A DNA stretch of 53,131 bases from Polaribacter sp. Hel1_85 (GCF_000766795.1 NZ_JPDS01000004.1:1-53131), one strand, 5' to 3'. Counted from the stretch's first letter, positions 44,849 through 52,909 are shown. A program made the numbers and translations. The notes: generated by a model from the letters alone, not told the origin.

Positions 44849-45574
44849 GTGAAATATTTAGTTCTATTAATAATATTCAGTCTTATTGGGTGCAATTTTG
44901 TGAAAAAGAAAAATAATTTGAATAAAAAAAAATTAACTTCTGAATTAATAAATATCATTGGAAATAATCCTGATTGTGGAATTTACGAAATAATTAATTC
45001 TGAAAGCGAAAACCCAATTGAATGGAATATTAAACCGACTACTTTAAAGATAATACCAAAAGGAGAAGGTCATTATCTTGTAAAGGCTTACAAAATAGAA
45101 AAAACTGGAATATATAAATCTGCATACATTAATGTAAACACTCCTGAACGAATAGTTGACTTTGTGATATATAACTTGGAAAAACCTCAATATTCTTATG
45201 CATATGATACTATGAATATAGAAGTAATTCCAGCAATAGCCTCTGAATGTTTTGGTTCTTACGAGGTCTATTATTCAAGATACAATCCTGAATTATCAAT
45301 AGAAATATTAAAACAAGGTTTAGAAATAAGTAAAGAAAAAAGTGTTATTGCCGAAGATTTAGGCTATATTTTAATAGATGAAAACAGACATAAAGAAGCA
45401 TTGAATTATTTTCTAATATCAGAAAAAAATGGAATTTCATCCGAATTCATAATTGAAGAAATAGAAAATATTTATCGAACTTTAGGAAATATTGAAAAGG
45501 CTGAATATTATAAATTAAAATTGGAAAAAATAAAAACTGCAGGTAACACCGTGTATAAAAAATTGCTAAATTAG
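44849..45574 (+). CDS. C48: lipoprotein with TPR, attC-encoded tail, GTG start
   Basis: 241 residues from GTG 44849. Lipoprotein signal MKYLVLLIIFSLIGC (lipobox LIGC). Middle domain ~40-150 unassigned; the C-terminal third has TPR-like helices (LGYILIDENRHKEALNYFLI, YRTLGNIEKAEYYKLK). The frame continues through R'' and 30 nt of attC, adding GNTVYKKLLN. Periplasmic or outer-membrane anchored; function unknown. Confidence 0.75.
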   Translation: MKYLVLLIIFSLIGCNFVKKKNNLNKKKLTSELINIIGNNPDCGIYEIINSESENPIEWNIKPTTLKIIPKGEGHYLVKAYKIEKTGIYKSAYINVNTPERIVDFVIYNLEKPQYSYAYDTMNIEVIPAIASECFGSYEVYYSRYNPELSIEILKQGLEISKEKSVIAEDLGYILIDENRHKEALNYFLISEKNGISSEFIIEEIENIYRTLGNIEKAEYYKLKLEKIKTAGNTVYKKLLN

Positions 45575-45674
45575 TGCTTAAGTAAAAGTTGCTCCTTTTT
45601 TGTAAACTCCTATTTTCCTTCGGAAAATAGCCGTTCACTTAAAACGCAACTTTCAATACACAACAACGTTGTGT
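45541..45674 (+). other. attC site 48 (C48/C49)
   Basis: R'' AGGTAAC matches C48 start (TGCAGGTAAC/GTTACCTGCA). R' GTTGTGT. Hairpin CTATTTTCC-TTC-GGAAAATAG. Class 3. Confidence 0.92.
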
Positions 45675-45693
45675 GCAAGTTAAGAACGAAACT

Positions 45694-45867
45694 ATGATAA
45701 AATCATCAAGATATATAATAGCAATAATCTGTTTAATTGTAATAATATTACGATTGATTTATCCTGACCTTAATTTTGACCTTATTTCATTATCACTTCT
45801 TGCAATTGCAACATTAGCAATACTAATAAATAAGCCTGAAAAAATACTTGAAAAAACTAAAAAATAA
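45694..45867 (+). CDS. C49 gene 1: small membrane protein
   Basis: 57 residues from ATG 45694. Two hydrophobic helices (about 7-23 and 29-46) with a basic tail. Seventeen nucleotides before gene 2. Unknown, possibly the membrane partner of the HEPN-like protein. Confidence 0.6.
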   Translation: MIKSSRYIIAIICLIVIILRLIYPDLNFDLISLSLLAIATLAILINKPEKILEKTKK

Positions 45868-45884
45868 AATTAGGAAGTTTTGAA

Positions 45885-46349
45885 TTGGAACTTCAAGAAC
45901 TTAATAAAAAAATAGAAATAATTGAGGAAAAAACTACAGCGGAAAAAAATGAACAAAGAGGCCTTAATGCGCCTGAAGTTGAAACAAAAGAAACTGAATT
46001 TGAAATTTCAACAGAATTATCAACTAATATTTTAAAATTGTCAATTGAAATTGAGAAAACATTAAAGGAGATTTATGAACTTGGATTTCATTCAGAAGAA
46101 AAAATACCAATTTCAGTTTTTAAATTAATTGAGAAACTTAATGAAGGGAGAATTATTGATAATGAAACATCAGACTTATTAAAAAGTTTTTGGAATTTAA
46201 GAAACAAAACTGTTCATAATCATAATTTTGAAATTGAGAAGAAAGAATTTATTTCATTTACAGATGTTGGAATTAGAATTTTGAGAATATTAAAAATAAT
46301 TAGGAATAATAAATTGGACGGAAAATTACCACATTACGGATTGAATTAA
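45885..46349 (+). CDS. C49 gene 2: HEPN-like helical protein, TTG start
   Basis: 154 residues from TTG 45885. N-terminal coiled coil (about 1-25), then helices ending in LLKSFWNLRNKTVHNHNFEI, with R-x4-H (RNKTVH) as in HEPN/DUF4145-type domains, where it is a metal-independent RNase active site. HEPN proteins are frequent in defence and toxin systems. Pairing with a small membrane protein is notable. Whether it is an active RNase cannot be told. Confidence 0.68.
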   Translation: MELQELNKKIEIIEEKTTAEKNEQRGLNAPEVETKETEFEISTELSTNILKLSIEIEKTLKEIYELGFHSEEKIPISVFKLIEKLNEGRIIDNETSDLLKSFWNLRNKTVHNHNFEIEKKEFISFTDVGIRILRILKIIRNNKLDGKLPHYGLN

Positions 46350-46357
46350 AAACCTGC

Positions 46358-46491
46358 ACACAACACCGTGTAAAAAAAATTGCTGGTAAAAGCCTACTTA
46401 CGAAAATCCTCTCGGATTTTCTTGGTTCGTGTTTTATTTACTAACTTTAGTTCTTAAACAACGCAACTTTCCTTACACAACAACGTTGCCA
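46358..46491 (+). other. attC site 49 (C49/C50)
   Basis: R'' ACACAAC matches C49 start (TGCACACAAC/GTTGTGTGCA). R' GTTGCCA. Hairpin GAAAATCC-TCTC-GGATTTTC. Confidence 0.92.
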
Positions 46492-46510
46492 TTAATTTGA
46501 GAAAAGAACT

Positions 46511-47125
46511 GTGATTAAAGAAAATTCAGGGAAAATATATAGATTCAAGCTTGACCACAATTTCGGATTTGGATTTGCGGAAATTTATGACTTTACTGAT
46601 TTTTCGGAATTTGACGGTAGAATTATATATGCATTCAACCGTATTGATAAAGAAGAAAAATCCGAATACGATTTAAAAACAATAACGGAATCTGGAATTT
46701 CATTAGGTCCGATAAGGTCTGTAAGTTTTCCTGGAACAAGAGGCAAATATGCGACAAAATATATCGGACAAAGAACCGATTTGATAATCAACGAAATTCC
46801 AGTAACTAAAGAATTTCACGGTTTACTAATAAATGAAAACAATTGGAACAATTTAAAAAAATGGTATCGTTCGGATAAATTTGAGAAATTGCATTCCAAC
46901 TTTGTAAATTACAGCGAATTGAGAAATTTAGAAACACGAGTTTTAAGCTCAATTGTCGGAATTGCAACGCAATTGACAATGAAAAAAATCATAGATGAAA
47001 ACAAAAAGGTATCTGATTTTTATGACTTAAGCCTAATGGGAAATTTAAATTTATTTGTTCAACTAATTAATACATATTATCCGATTGAAAAAACGGAAAA
47101 GCTATTGACCGAAATAAAAAACTAA
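46511..47125 (+). CDS. C50: Imm26-like immunity protein, GTG start
   Basis: 204 residues from GTG 46511. The N-terminal GKIYRFKLDHNFGFGFAEIY followed by strands resembles the Imm26 family opening (GD-hF-x-hPL-x-x-x-x-YGYGQVL pattern). The C-terminal half is helical (FYDLSLMGNLNLFVQLIN). Soluble. Imm26 proteins accompany polymorphic toxins; no toxin is adjacent. Moderate confidence in the family. Confidence 0.62.
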   Translation: MIKENSGKIYRFKLDHNFGFGFAEIYDFTDFSEFDGRIIYAFNRIDKEEKSEYDLKTITESGISLGPIRSVSFPGTRGKYATKYIGQRTDLIINEIPVTKEFHGLLINENNWNNLKKWYRSDKFEKLHSNFVNYSELRNLETRVLSSIVGIATQLTMKKIIDENKKVSDFYDLSLMGNLNLFVQLINTYYPIEKTEKLLTEIKN

Positions 47126-47257
47126 TGGCAACAACGTATAAAAATAATTGCTATTTTGTGCTTAAACAAAGGTAGTTGCGTATTTGCTACATCTGAATTT
47201 CCTGCGGAAATTCCTCGCACGCAAACACGCAACTATTCTTATACAAAACCGTTAGCA
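47126..47257 (+). other. attC site 50 (C50/C51)
   Basis: R'' TGGCAAC matches C50 start (TAATGGCAAC/GTTGCCATTA). R' GTTAGCA. Hairpin GAATTTCC-TGC-GGAAATTC. Spacer AACG. Class 3. Confidence 0.92.
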
Positions 47258-47316
47258 CCAATTGAAATCAAGAATAACAATAAATTCCGAAAATGCCGTA
47301 TAAATGTCGTAGAGAA

Positions 47317-47357
47317 GTCTCTATAAAACGAGAATTTATGGAATATTTTTACGAGAC
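47317..47357. promoter_or_regulatory. Inverted repeat upstream of the XRE gene (possible operator)
   Basis: GTCTCTATAAAA (from 47317) and TTTTTACGAGAC (to 47357) form an imperfect inverted repeat 20 nt before ATG 47377. C51 has an unusually long leader (about 120 nt) and encodes an HTH regulator, so autoregulation is plausible. Inference only. Confidence 0.35.
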
Positions 47358-47376
47358 AAATTAAACTAAATTAAAG

Positions 47377-47994
47377 ATGACTGAAATCGGAAAAAGAATA
47401 AAAGAAATAAGAATAAAAAAAGGTTTATCACAGGAAGAATTGGCTGAATCCTCTAAAGTAAACCTAAGAACAATTCAACGAATTGAAAATAATGAAACAC
47501 AACCAAGAGAAAAAACTCTTAAACTTATTTTTAGCGCATTAGAAGTCGAAGTAATTAAGAGTGAAAAGAAAAAAATTGATAAATATCAGATTTGGACATT
47601 ATTTTTGACATTACTTATAATTATTTGTTCATTTATGGCTTGGGTTTATGAGTTTAAATACTTTAACAATAAGACTGGTGAGAATATATATAGAAAAGTT
47701 ACAGGTTGGAATGGACACATAAATCTTAGACATTATCATTTTCAAAATTGGATATTAAGTCTTAGTGCAATAATTATTGGATTAGTCGTTTTAAGTCATT
47801 CTTTAAACCTAATAAAATACAAAATGAAATATATTTTAATACAAATATTCTTTGTGTTCTTATATTTAATAGCATTATTAGATGGGGAAAGAGGTCAATT
47901 AAGACCAGCACTATTTGTTGTCATTATTGCATCGGTTTTGTTAATAATAACATATCGAAAAGAAGGAAAAAAAACTGGTGCTAACACCGTATAA
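47377..47994 (+). CDS. C51: XRE-family HTH membrane protein
   Basis: 205 residues. HTH_3 domain at 1-60 (IGKRIKEIRIKKGLSQEELA, VNLRTIQRIENNETQP), then a linker and four membrane helices (about 70-90, 125-142, 150-167, 175-190). XRE-HTH plus membrane domain proteins are common in Bacteroidota as possible membrane-bound regulators. The ending TGANTV and stop are attC-encoded. Target DNA unknown, perhaps its own leader (47317-47357). Confidence 0.85.
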   Translation: MTEIGKRIKEIRIKKGLSQEELAESSKVNLRTIQRIENNETQPREKTLKLIFSALEVEVIKSEKKKIDKYQIWTLFLTLLIIICSFMAWVYEFKYFNNKTGENIYRKVTGWNGHINLRHYHFQNWILSLSAIIIGLVVLSHSLNLIKYKMKYILIQIFFVFLYLIALLDGERGQLRPALFVVIIASVLLIITYRKEGKKTGANTV

Positions 47995-48110
47995 AATTAA
48001 TTACTGGTTTTAGCCTGTTTACGAAAGTCCTCGCGGACTTTCTATCTGTGATTTATTTACTAACTTTAGTGCTTAAAACACGCAACTAATCTTATACAAC
48101 AACGTTGGCA
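47979..48110 (+). other. attC site 51 (C51/C52)
   Basis: R'' TGCTAAC matches C51 start perfectly (TGGTGCTAAC/GTTAGCACCA). R' GTTGGCA. Hairpin GAAAGTCC-TCGC-GGACTTTC. Class 4. Confidence 0.92.
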
Positions 48111-48130
48111 TTCATTAAAAATAGAACTTA

Positions 48131-48700
48131 ATGTTAAATGAAATTATCAAAAAAATAACAGAAGAGTATTCTGTTTTGTCAAATGAAACAATTGATAAAT
48201 GGAAAGAAAATATAAAAGTTTTAGAATTTAAAAAAGGTACTCAATTAGTCAAAGAAGAGAAATTTACGAACAAATTATATTTTATTTACAAAGGAAGTGC
48301 AAAAGCATATCACTTAAAAGACGGAAAAATAATTACAGATTGGTTTGCTTTCAATAATGAATTTATTTGTGCTATAACAGGTTATTTCTTAAAAGAACCA
48401 AGTGAGCATTGTATTGAACTAACTGAAAACAGCATTATATTAGAGTTTGAACGTGAGAAATTGACAGAACTATCAAATAAATTTCACGATTTTGAAAGGT
48501 TTTCAAGAAAAATCATAACAAAAATAATGCTTCAACTTCAAAAAAGAGTTGTGTATCTTCAATTCTCAACTGCAAACGAACGTTATCATTTCCTTCTAAA
48601 AGAATATCCTAAAATAGAGTTACACATCCCATTAGGAGATATTGCCTCATATATTGGTATAACACAAGAAACTTTAAGCCGAATAAGAGCAAAGAAATAG
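48131..48700 (+). CDS. C52 gene 1: Crp/Fnr-family transcription regulator
   Basis: 189 residues. Cyclic-nucleotide-binding-like beta-barrel at ~20-120 (VLEFKKGTQLVKEEKFTNKL, YFIYKGSAKAY), a dimerisation helix (~125-150), and a C-terminal winged HTH (LGDIASYIGITQETLSRIRA), the typical Bacteroidota Crp form. First gene of a four-gene cassette; it may control the downstream redox-type genes, which start 74 nt later. Confidence 0.88.
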   Translation: MLNEIIKKITEEYSVLSNETIDKWKENIKVLEFKKGTQLVKEEKFTNKLYFIYKGSAKAYHLKDGKIITDWFAFNNEFICAITGYFLKEPSEHCIELTENSIILEFEREKLTELSNKFHDFERFSRKIITKIMLQLQKRVVYLQFSTANERYHFLLKEYPKIELHIPLGDIASYIGITQETLSRIRAKK

Positions 48701-48774
48701 CCGAATTTGATTTATATCAAAAGTTTTGAGCTATTTTATTAAGAGTTTTGTGAGAACAACCAAATGAAGATATA

Positions 48775-49265
48775 ATGGACATCAAAGAAAATTGGCAACT
48801 TATTAAAAAACACTTTAATGTAAGTTTTAAAACAAGTTTATCCGTTTCAATAGCATCTGTTGACAAGATAGTATGCCAACAGTAACACCAATAGGAACAT
48901 TGTTTTTAAATAAAGACCAAACAGCGTTTTATTTTGAAAAATTTCCGAAAAAAATCCCCGAAAATGTTAAAACAAATAAAAATGTCTGCGTTCTAGGAGT
49001 TAATAGCAGCAAATGGTTTTGGATAAAAGCACTTTACAAACTGAAATTTAGTGCATATCCCGCGATTAGACTTTATGGAGAATTAGGCGAAAAAAGAAAA
49101 GCAACAGAAATAGAAATTTCAAGACTAAATAGACGAATGCGAACAACCAAAGGCTTAAAAGGGAACACATACCTTTGGGGAAATATGGAATTTGTGCGTG
49201 AAATAAAATTCATAAAAGCAGAAGGAATAAATATAGGGAAAATGTCAGAAATGTTTCATAAATGA
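48775..49265 (+). pseudogene. C52 gene 2: pyridoxamine-5'-phosphate-oxidase-like flavin protein, probably frameshifted
   Basis: ATG 48775 opens MDIKENWQLIKKHFNVSFKT... to VDK, then the frame runs to a stop at about 48883. A second frame from ATG 48873 continues MPTVTPIGTLFLNKDQTAFY... to the end (130 residues). Joined, they give a ~163-residue PNPOx-like split-barrel protein of the expected size, with the break at the usual D-K-N/D-G-x-P-x-V-x-P loop. A one-base change at about 48864-48872 would fuse them. Alternatively the 48873 ATG makes a shortened protein. Its stop overlaps the next ATG (ATGA). Confidence 0.65.
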
Positions 49266-49885
49266 AAATGAACTTAAAAAAACTACACTACTTCTCTGGA
49301 ATTACCATTTCAATTTTCATAGGACTACACTTACTTAACCATTTTTATAGCCTTTTTGGAGCAGAAGCCCATATTGAACTAATGAATGATTTAAGAATTA
49401 TTTATAGAAATGTACTTGCTGAAACTATATTACTTCTTTCCGTTGTAATTCAAATTTTTTCAGGAATAAAACTGTACCGTAAGAAACGTAAAACAGAATC
49501 TGATTTAAATGACAAACTACAAAAATGGACAGGGCTATATCTTGCTTTTTTTTTGTTATTCCATATGGGTGCAGTTTTATTTGGCAGGTTGATTTTGGAG
49601 TTAGATACTAACTTTTATTTTGGAGTTGCTGGACTAAATACATTCCCTTTAAATTTGTTTTTCATCCCATATTATGGACTAGCAATAATTTCATTTTTCG
49701 GGCACATTTCAGCAGTTCATTCAAAAAAAATAAAAAGTAAAATAGTTGGAATTGAACCAATTAAGCAATCCTATGGAATTTTGATTATTGGAATAATTTT
49801 AACCTTAGTTATATTATTTGGGCTGACAAATGGATTTAATGGGGTGGAAATACCAAAAGAATATGATGTAATGATTGGAAAATAA
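49262..49885 (+). CDS. C52 gene 3: multi-helix membrane protein, cytochrome b-like
   Basis: 207 residues. About five membrane helices (10-30, 50-70, 88-110, 122-145, 165-185). Histidines sit within or near helices (IGLHLLNHFYSLF, LLFHMGAVLFG, FFGHISAVH), consistent with haem ligation as in small cytochrome b proteins; this is inferred from placement. Translationally coupled to gene 2 by a 4-nt overlap. Likely part of an electron-transfer function with the flavin protein. Confidence 0.7.
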   Translation: MKMNLKKLHYFSGITISIFIGLHLLNHFYSLFGAEAHIELMNDLRIIYRNVLAETILLLSVVIQIFSGIKLYRKKRKTESDLNDKLQKWTGLYLAFFLLFHMGAVLFGRLILELDTNFYFGVAGLNTFPLNLFFIPYYGLAIISFFGHISAVHSKKIKSKIVGIEPIKQSYGILIIGIILTLVILFGLTNGFNGVEIPKEYDVMIGK

Positions 49886-49892
49886 AAACAAA

Positions 49893-50651
49893 ATGAAAAT
49901 ACAACTTATTAGGAACGCAACTTTAAAACTTAACTACGCAGGAAAAACAATGTTAATTGATCCAATGCTTTGTTCAAAGGAAACATTTGAACCTTTTGTT
50001 AAAGGTTTAAAAAGAAATCCAATAGTAGATTTAAACATTCCAGTTAATGAAGTTATCAGTAATCTTGACGCTGTATTGGTAACACATTCTCACCCCGACC
50101 ATTTCGATCAACTTTCAGGAGAGTTATTGCCAAAAGGAGTGAAATTATTTAGTACACCAGTTGATAAAAATTTTTTCTTAAAACAAAAGTTTTCAAATGT
50201 TGAAATAATAGACAATAAAACTACTTGGAAAAACATCACAATCACAAGAATAGAAGGGAAACATGGAAGTGGTTCAGTTCTTCCTTATATGGGACAAGTA
50301 TCGGGGTTTATTTTGCAATCAGAAAACGAACCAACAATTTATATTGTAAGTGATAGTATTTTAAATAATGAAGTAAAGAAGGCCGTAGAGGTTTTTAAGC
50401 CTGAAATCATTGTTATAAATGCTGGTGGTGGAATCATTCCAGGTTTTGAAGATTATCCTGTTTTAATGGACGAAAAACAAACGATAGAATTAACAAAAAT
50501 AGCACCTGAATCTAAGGTAATTGCTGTTCATTTAGATTGTATTGACTTTTGTAAAACAACAAGAAAGTCCTTAAGAATATTTGCTTCAGAAAAAAGTTTA
50601 TTAGATAATCAATTATTGATACCTAAGGATGGCGAAACTCTAACCTTTTAG
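49893..50651 (+). CDS. C52 gene 4: MBL-fold metallohydrolase
   Basis: 252 residues from ATG 49893 (a TTG at 49875 is a weaker option). Metallo-beta-lactamase fold of the UlaG/Lactamase_B_2 type: N-terminal strand RNATLKLNYAGKTMLIDP, metal motif THSHPDHFDQ (about 74-83), later H in GKHGSG, D in IVSDSI, and H in VIAVHLDCID. Cytoplasmic. Seven nt after gene 3. Substrate unknown. Last gene of the cassette. Confidence 0.87.
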   Translation: MKIQLIRNATLKLNYAGKTMLIDPMLCSKETFEPFVKGLKRNPIVDLNIPVNEVISNLDAVLVTHSHPDHFDQLSGELLPKGVKLFSTPVDKNFFLKQKFSNVEIIDNKTTWKNITITRIEGKHGSGSVLPYMGQVSGFILQSENEPTIYIVSDSILNNEVKKAVEVFKPEIIVINAGGGIIPGFEDYPVLMDEKQTIELTKIAPESKVIAVHLDCIDFCKTTRKSLRIFASEKSLLDNQLLIPKDGETLTF

Positions 50652-50673
50652 ATTAATGAAGAAAATAACGAAA

Positions 50674-50808
50674 TGCCAACACCGTGTATAAAAAATTGCT
50701 TATTTTTAGCTTAACCGAAGGCAGTTGCATTTTTACTCACTTCAATTTTCCTGCGGAAAATAGCCGTTCATAAAAATCGCAACTTTCCATAACACAACAA
50801 CGTTACCT
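50674..50808 (+). other. attC site 52 (C52/C53)
   Basis: R'' TGCCAAC matches C52 start (AATGCCAAC/GTTGGCATT), which shows the whole 2.57-kb four-gene block is one cassette. R' GTTACCT. Hairpin ATTTTCC-TGC-GGAAAAT. Class 3. Confidence 0.92.
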
Positions 50809-50842
50809 GCAAGCTCCGAAAAAAGCCAAACTCCGAATACAT

Positions 50843-52234
50843 ATGATAAAAGTTTATTTTGATTGGAATGTTATGTCACAAATGAAAAACGGGAACCACA
50901 AAGAACTATTTAAAATTGTGAATAATAACAAGTTTTTATTCAAACCTTTTTCCACTTCTCATATAAGTGATATACTTTCAAGTTTTAAAGATACCAAAGA
51001 GCAATTAGATTATATAAATTCAGATTTAGACTTTATTACACAACTTACTGAAAACTATTGTTTTTATAATAATAGGGACAAAACTATTTTAAATTATTAC
51101 GACCCAAAAGAACTATTTCAACAGAGAATTGATGAAAAAGATTTATTTAAAGATATAAGTTTAAATGGATTAGAAAATATTTTCAAAGAAAATGAATTAA
51201 CTAAAGATTTAGGAAAAATTTACATAGACCAACTAAAATCAATTCCTTTAGACAAAGCTTTAATAGATGCATTTAAAAATCCAGAAAGTTCAGAAGAAAT
51301 GGAGAAAATGTTTCCTGGTTTAAAAGATAATCTCACAATGGAAGGTTATTTTAATGCTTTTAGTAAAATGAATTTAGGTCTTAATGAAAGTGATGATTAT
51401 AAAAAATTAAGAATTCAGATACAGTCAGCTATAGGAATAAATAGAGATAGCCTATTCAATTCTAAAAATCCTTATAAAGATATTGATAATGCATATAAGA
51501 AATTAGGTGTTCCAAATAACCAACAATCTCTAGAAAACAAGTATTCACCTGATTGGTTTAATGAAATTACGAATGAATATATTTCTCTTGATATGCATGG
51601 ATATCAAGAAGATAAAGTAAATATAAAAAAAGGAAGAAAAGAAACATTTTCAAATACAACAGAAGATAGTTTTCATTCTGCTTTTGCTTCAATCTGTAAC
51701 TTCTATGTAATCAATGATAATAAATCTTATAATAAATGTAAAAAGGTTTATGAAAAGCTTGACATAAAAACTATAGTTTTAAAACCTAATGAATTTGTAG
51801 AGTATTATAATAAATACCTGAAAAAAGATGATTATTCTTCAGACCTGAATGTTGCAATCGAAATTATTAAAACTGAAAATTATGTTGAAAATAAAGTGGA
51901 GGACGGTTTATTAAGAACTTATACTTTTAATTATCGAATATTTGATTTTTTTAATAAAATCCTAATTCTATTTCCAACAGAAAAAGGGAATGAAAAACCA
52001 ACAATTGTATTAAGTCAACAATCATCTAAATATAATCGAATTTATTCATTTGAGTTAACCAATTTAATTAATTCTATAATTGAAATCTATGGAATAGATA
52101 TAGATAATTATGGAGAATTTAATGAAGATGAATTAAAATCAGAAAAATGGATTGGTAGAAAATGGAATTATAATAATATAGTTTTAATACTAACGAAATT
52201 AAATGGATACTTTCAATTATACTTAGATATTTAA
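50843..52234 (+). CDS. C53: PIN-like nuclease with large central insertion
   Basis: 463 residues. The N-terminus VYFDWNVMSQM gives the first acidic residue D7 of a PIN-like domain; residues ~270-310 (TTEDSFHSAFASICNFYVIN, then DNKSYNKCKKVYEKL) supply D275 and D292 as in PIN strands 3-4. The ~260 residues between are helical and form an unusually long insertion; a further ~150-residue C-terminal domain follows. PIN proteins are typically Mg-dependent RNases, often toxins. No antitoxin gene accompanies it. Family inferred from motif spacing. Confidence 0.72.
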   Translation: MIKVYFDWNVMSQMKNGNHKELFKIVNNNKFLFKPFSTSHISDILSSFKDTKEQLDYINSDLDFITQLTENYCFYNNRDKTILNYYDPKELFQQRIDEKDLFKDISLNGLENIFKENELTKDLGKIYIDQLKSIPLDKALIDAFKNPESSEEMEKMFPGLKDNLTMEGYFNAFSKMNLGLNESDDYKKLRIQIQSAIGINRDSLFNSKNPYKDIDNAYKKLGVPNNQQSLENKYSPDWFNEITNEYISLDMHGYQEDKVNIKKGRKETFSNTTEDSFHSAFASICNFYVINDNKSYNKCKKVYEKLDIKTIVLKPNEFVEYYNKYLKKDDYSSDLNVAIEIIKTENYVENKVEDGLLRTYTFNYRIFDFFNKILILFPTEKGNEKPTIVLSQQSSKYNRIYSFELTNLINSIIEIYGIDIDNYGEFNEDELKSEKWIGRKWNYNNIVLILTKLNGYFQLYLDI

Positions 52235-52251
52235 ATAGCATAAAAGCCTGC

Positions 52252-52385
52252 AGGTAACACCGTATATAATTTATTGCTGGCTTCTCGCCTACTTACGAAA
52301 GTCCTCGCGGTCTTTCTTGGTCAGTAATTATTTACTAAATTAGTTGCTTGAAACACGCAACAAACCATATACAACAACGTTAACT
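52252..52385 (+). other. attC site 53 (C53/C54)
   Basis: R'' AGGTAAC matches C53 start (TGCAGGTAAC/GTTACCTGCA). R' GTTAACT. Hairpin GAAAGTCC-TCGC-GGTCTTTC with one T-T mismatch, an uncompensated change. Class 1. Confidence 0.92.
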
Positions 52386-52522
52386 AAAACAAAATCGTAG
52401 CTGCGTTTTATAATTTCAAACTTTTCCATTTTGAAAATTTTCTTTAATTCTGAAACGGCTTCTTCTCTCCTATTTTGAGAATTTCCTCTAAAATCTGATA
52501 TTGAATTTATCGTAGCTTTCAA
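52340..52522 (-). CDS. Possible reverse-strand gene fragment in C54
   Basis: 60 residues from a TTG start; residues 1-48 (LKATINSISDFRG..., then EEAVSELKKIFKMEKFEIIK) look protein-like, whereas the last dozen residues come from reading attC 53 backwards. It may be the 3' remnant of a gene captured in reverse. No family recognised; low confidence that it is expressed. Confidence 0.3.
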   Translation of the reverse strand: MKATINSISDFRGNSQNRREEAVSELKKIFKMEKFEIIKRSYDFVLVNVVVYGLLRVSSN

Positions 52523-52909
52523 AAAGTCTTTTAAGTGAATTTAACGGTTGGCTTCGCCGTTTTTTTATTTTGTCGTTTAAGACAATGATTTTTTGTTGAA
52601 AATCGCTTAGAAACGATAATCTTAAGTCTGTACGTATCTGAATAATCGTAACTCTCCAATAATAATTATTTGATAGATTTTCTTAATCTGATAAATAGTG
52701 TCTAGATTTCATGTTATCGTAATTCCGAGAAATTATAACTTTTTGATAAATCTATGTAAATAAATATCTTTAACATATTTTGATAAATATTTACCAGAGC
52801 AACGTGTTAGAAATTATTGTAGCTGTGTGAAAACTTAATTTTATATTGAAATTCTTATTTTAAAAAATATCATTTTAAGCATTTATTTCATGTTGAAAAA
52901 AAATGCATT
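52386..52909 (+). other. C54: cassette without a + strand gene
   Basis: About 520 bp with no + strand ORF. It contains a reverse-strand frame (see 52340-52522), a terminator-like hairpin and GTCGTTTAAGACAATGATTT at 52572, the motif also seen in C6, C33 and C45. Several ATCGTAG/ATCGTAA words recur (52394, 52509, 52645, 52725). Confidence 0.55.
52543..52568 (+). terminator. Terminator-like hairpin with T-run in C54
   Basis: AACGG (52543-52547) and CCGTT (52557-52561) enclose TTGGCTTCG and are followed by a T-run. This would stop + strand transcription of the array at this point. Confidence 0.45.

Noticed and set aside
991..52385. The ~130-bp repeats as a CRISPR array, REP/BIME elements or MITEs
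   Set aside because: Units are far too long and irregularly spaced for CRISPR. Unlike REP or MITE elements they show no target duplications, always have one polarity relative to genes, and have ends complementary to the start of the same inter-repeat unit, which fits attC.
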